7,098 nucleotides of DNA, taken from assembly GCA_034437515.1 (NCBI GenBank), contig DAOTTX010000395.1, forward strand, positions 1-7,098. Reading direction: 5' to 3'. How positions within the stretch are numbered: the first letter of the stretch is position 1; the number at the start of each line of letters is the position of its first letter. The position numbers and the translations under genes were made by a program. The notes beneath the pieces were generated by a model, which worked only from the letters and a program-made list of their open reading frames with translations, made no database searches and was not told the origin of the DNA. Of this stretch, positions 6,975 through 7,098 are shown in pieces. Source of the DNA: DAOTTX01 sp034437515 (GTDB lineage: Bacteria > Chloroflexota > Anaerolineae > Aggregatilineales > Phototrophicaceae).

Positions 6975-6985
6975 GCGTACACGCT
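6974..6985. promoter_or_regulatory. Inverted repeat at kinase promoter, possible operator
   Basis: The minus strand reads AGCGTGTACGCT: 5-bp arms AGCGT and ACGCT around a GT spacer. It abuts and overlaps by one base the upstream edge of the TATAAT box, so a bound repressor would block the promoter. The arms are short and chance occurrence is possible. Confidence 0.2.
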
Positions 6986-7004
6986 TAACCAATACCTTCG
7001 CCAA

Positions 7005-7098
7005 TTAAGCGGCAGATCGATCAGATTGGCTAGCGTGAATGGCACTGAAGCATGTTAATCGTCGCCAAATACGAGAAATTAAATGCTCATCGGGTGGA
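7005..7098. other. Right flank, no supported gene
   Basis: About 47% GC. A plus-strand ATG at 7039 opens 20 codons to the window edge with no ribosome site. On the minus strand one frame is open from the edge to the TAA at 7005-7007. Neither resembles a family I know. A GATCGATC palindrome lies at 7015-7022. Confidence 0.3.

Noticed and set aside
7039..7098. Plus-strand ATG with 20 open codons running off the right edge
   Set aside because: No ribosome site, too short, and an opposite frame is also open there; chance is likely.

Overview
The window holds two large, complete protein genes, both on the minus strand and read right to left, with short flanks and no RNA genes, transposons or CRISPR arrays that I can see. 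The first transcribed (3063-6929) encodes a soluble multidomain signalling protein: Ser/Thr protein kinase, cyclase-homology domain that looks catalytically dead, AAA/STAND-type ATPase, and a C-terminal TPR array. The second (148-2982) encodes a DUF4062 (TIR-like fold) domain joined to an nSTAND1-type P-loop NTPase, then an unassigned helical segment, a very long Arg/Glu/Lys/Gln-rich helix built from tandem 21-bp repeats, and a small helical C-terminal cap.

The protein architectures (Hanks-type kinase fused to AAA and TPR, DUF4062-nSTAND1, gene bodies of roughly 60% GC) suggest a Chloroflexota-like bacterium, perhaps an Anaerolineae relative. This is an inference from family distribution; the window has no phylogenetic marker.

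Region by region: 1-118 is moderately AT-rich with no supported gene. 119-136 is a perfect 18-bp palindrome just past the end of the NTPase gene, either a transcript-end hairpin or a dispersed palindromic repeat. 148-2982 is the DUF4062-nSTAND1 gene. 2983-3062 is an 80-bp spacer with a reasonable ribosome binding site, a weak -10-like box and a small palindrome, and no recognisable terminator. 3063-6929 is the kinase gene. 6930-7004 carries a perfect TATAAT box, which argues for an ATG start at 6929 rather than a TTG at 7004. 7005-7098 has no supported gene.

The same-strand order and short gap suggest one transcript in which a kinase/ATPase/TPR sensor is made together with a STAND NTPase carrying a putative TIR-like effector. 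STAND NTPases with such domains are known from bacterial conflict and programmed cell-death systems, so a two-component switch (kinase sensor plus STAND effector) is a plausible hypothesis, but no function is shown by the sequence. The 3' end of the STAND gene has much lower GC (about 42% against about 60-65% upstream) and contains the repeat-built helix, which suggests a replaced or fast-evolving C-terminal module.
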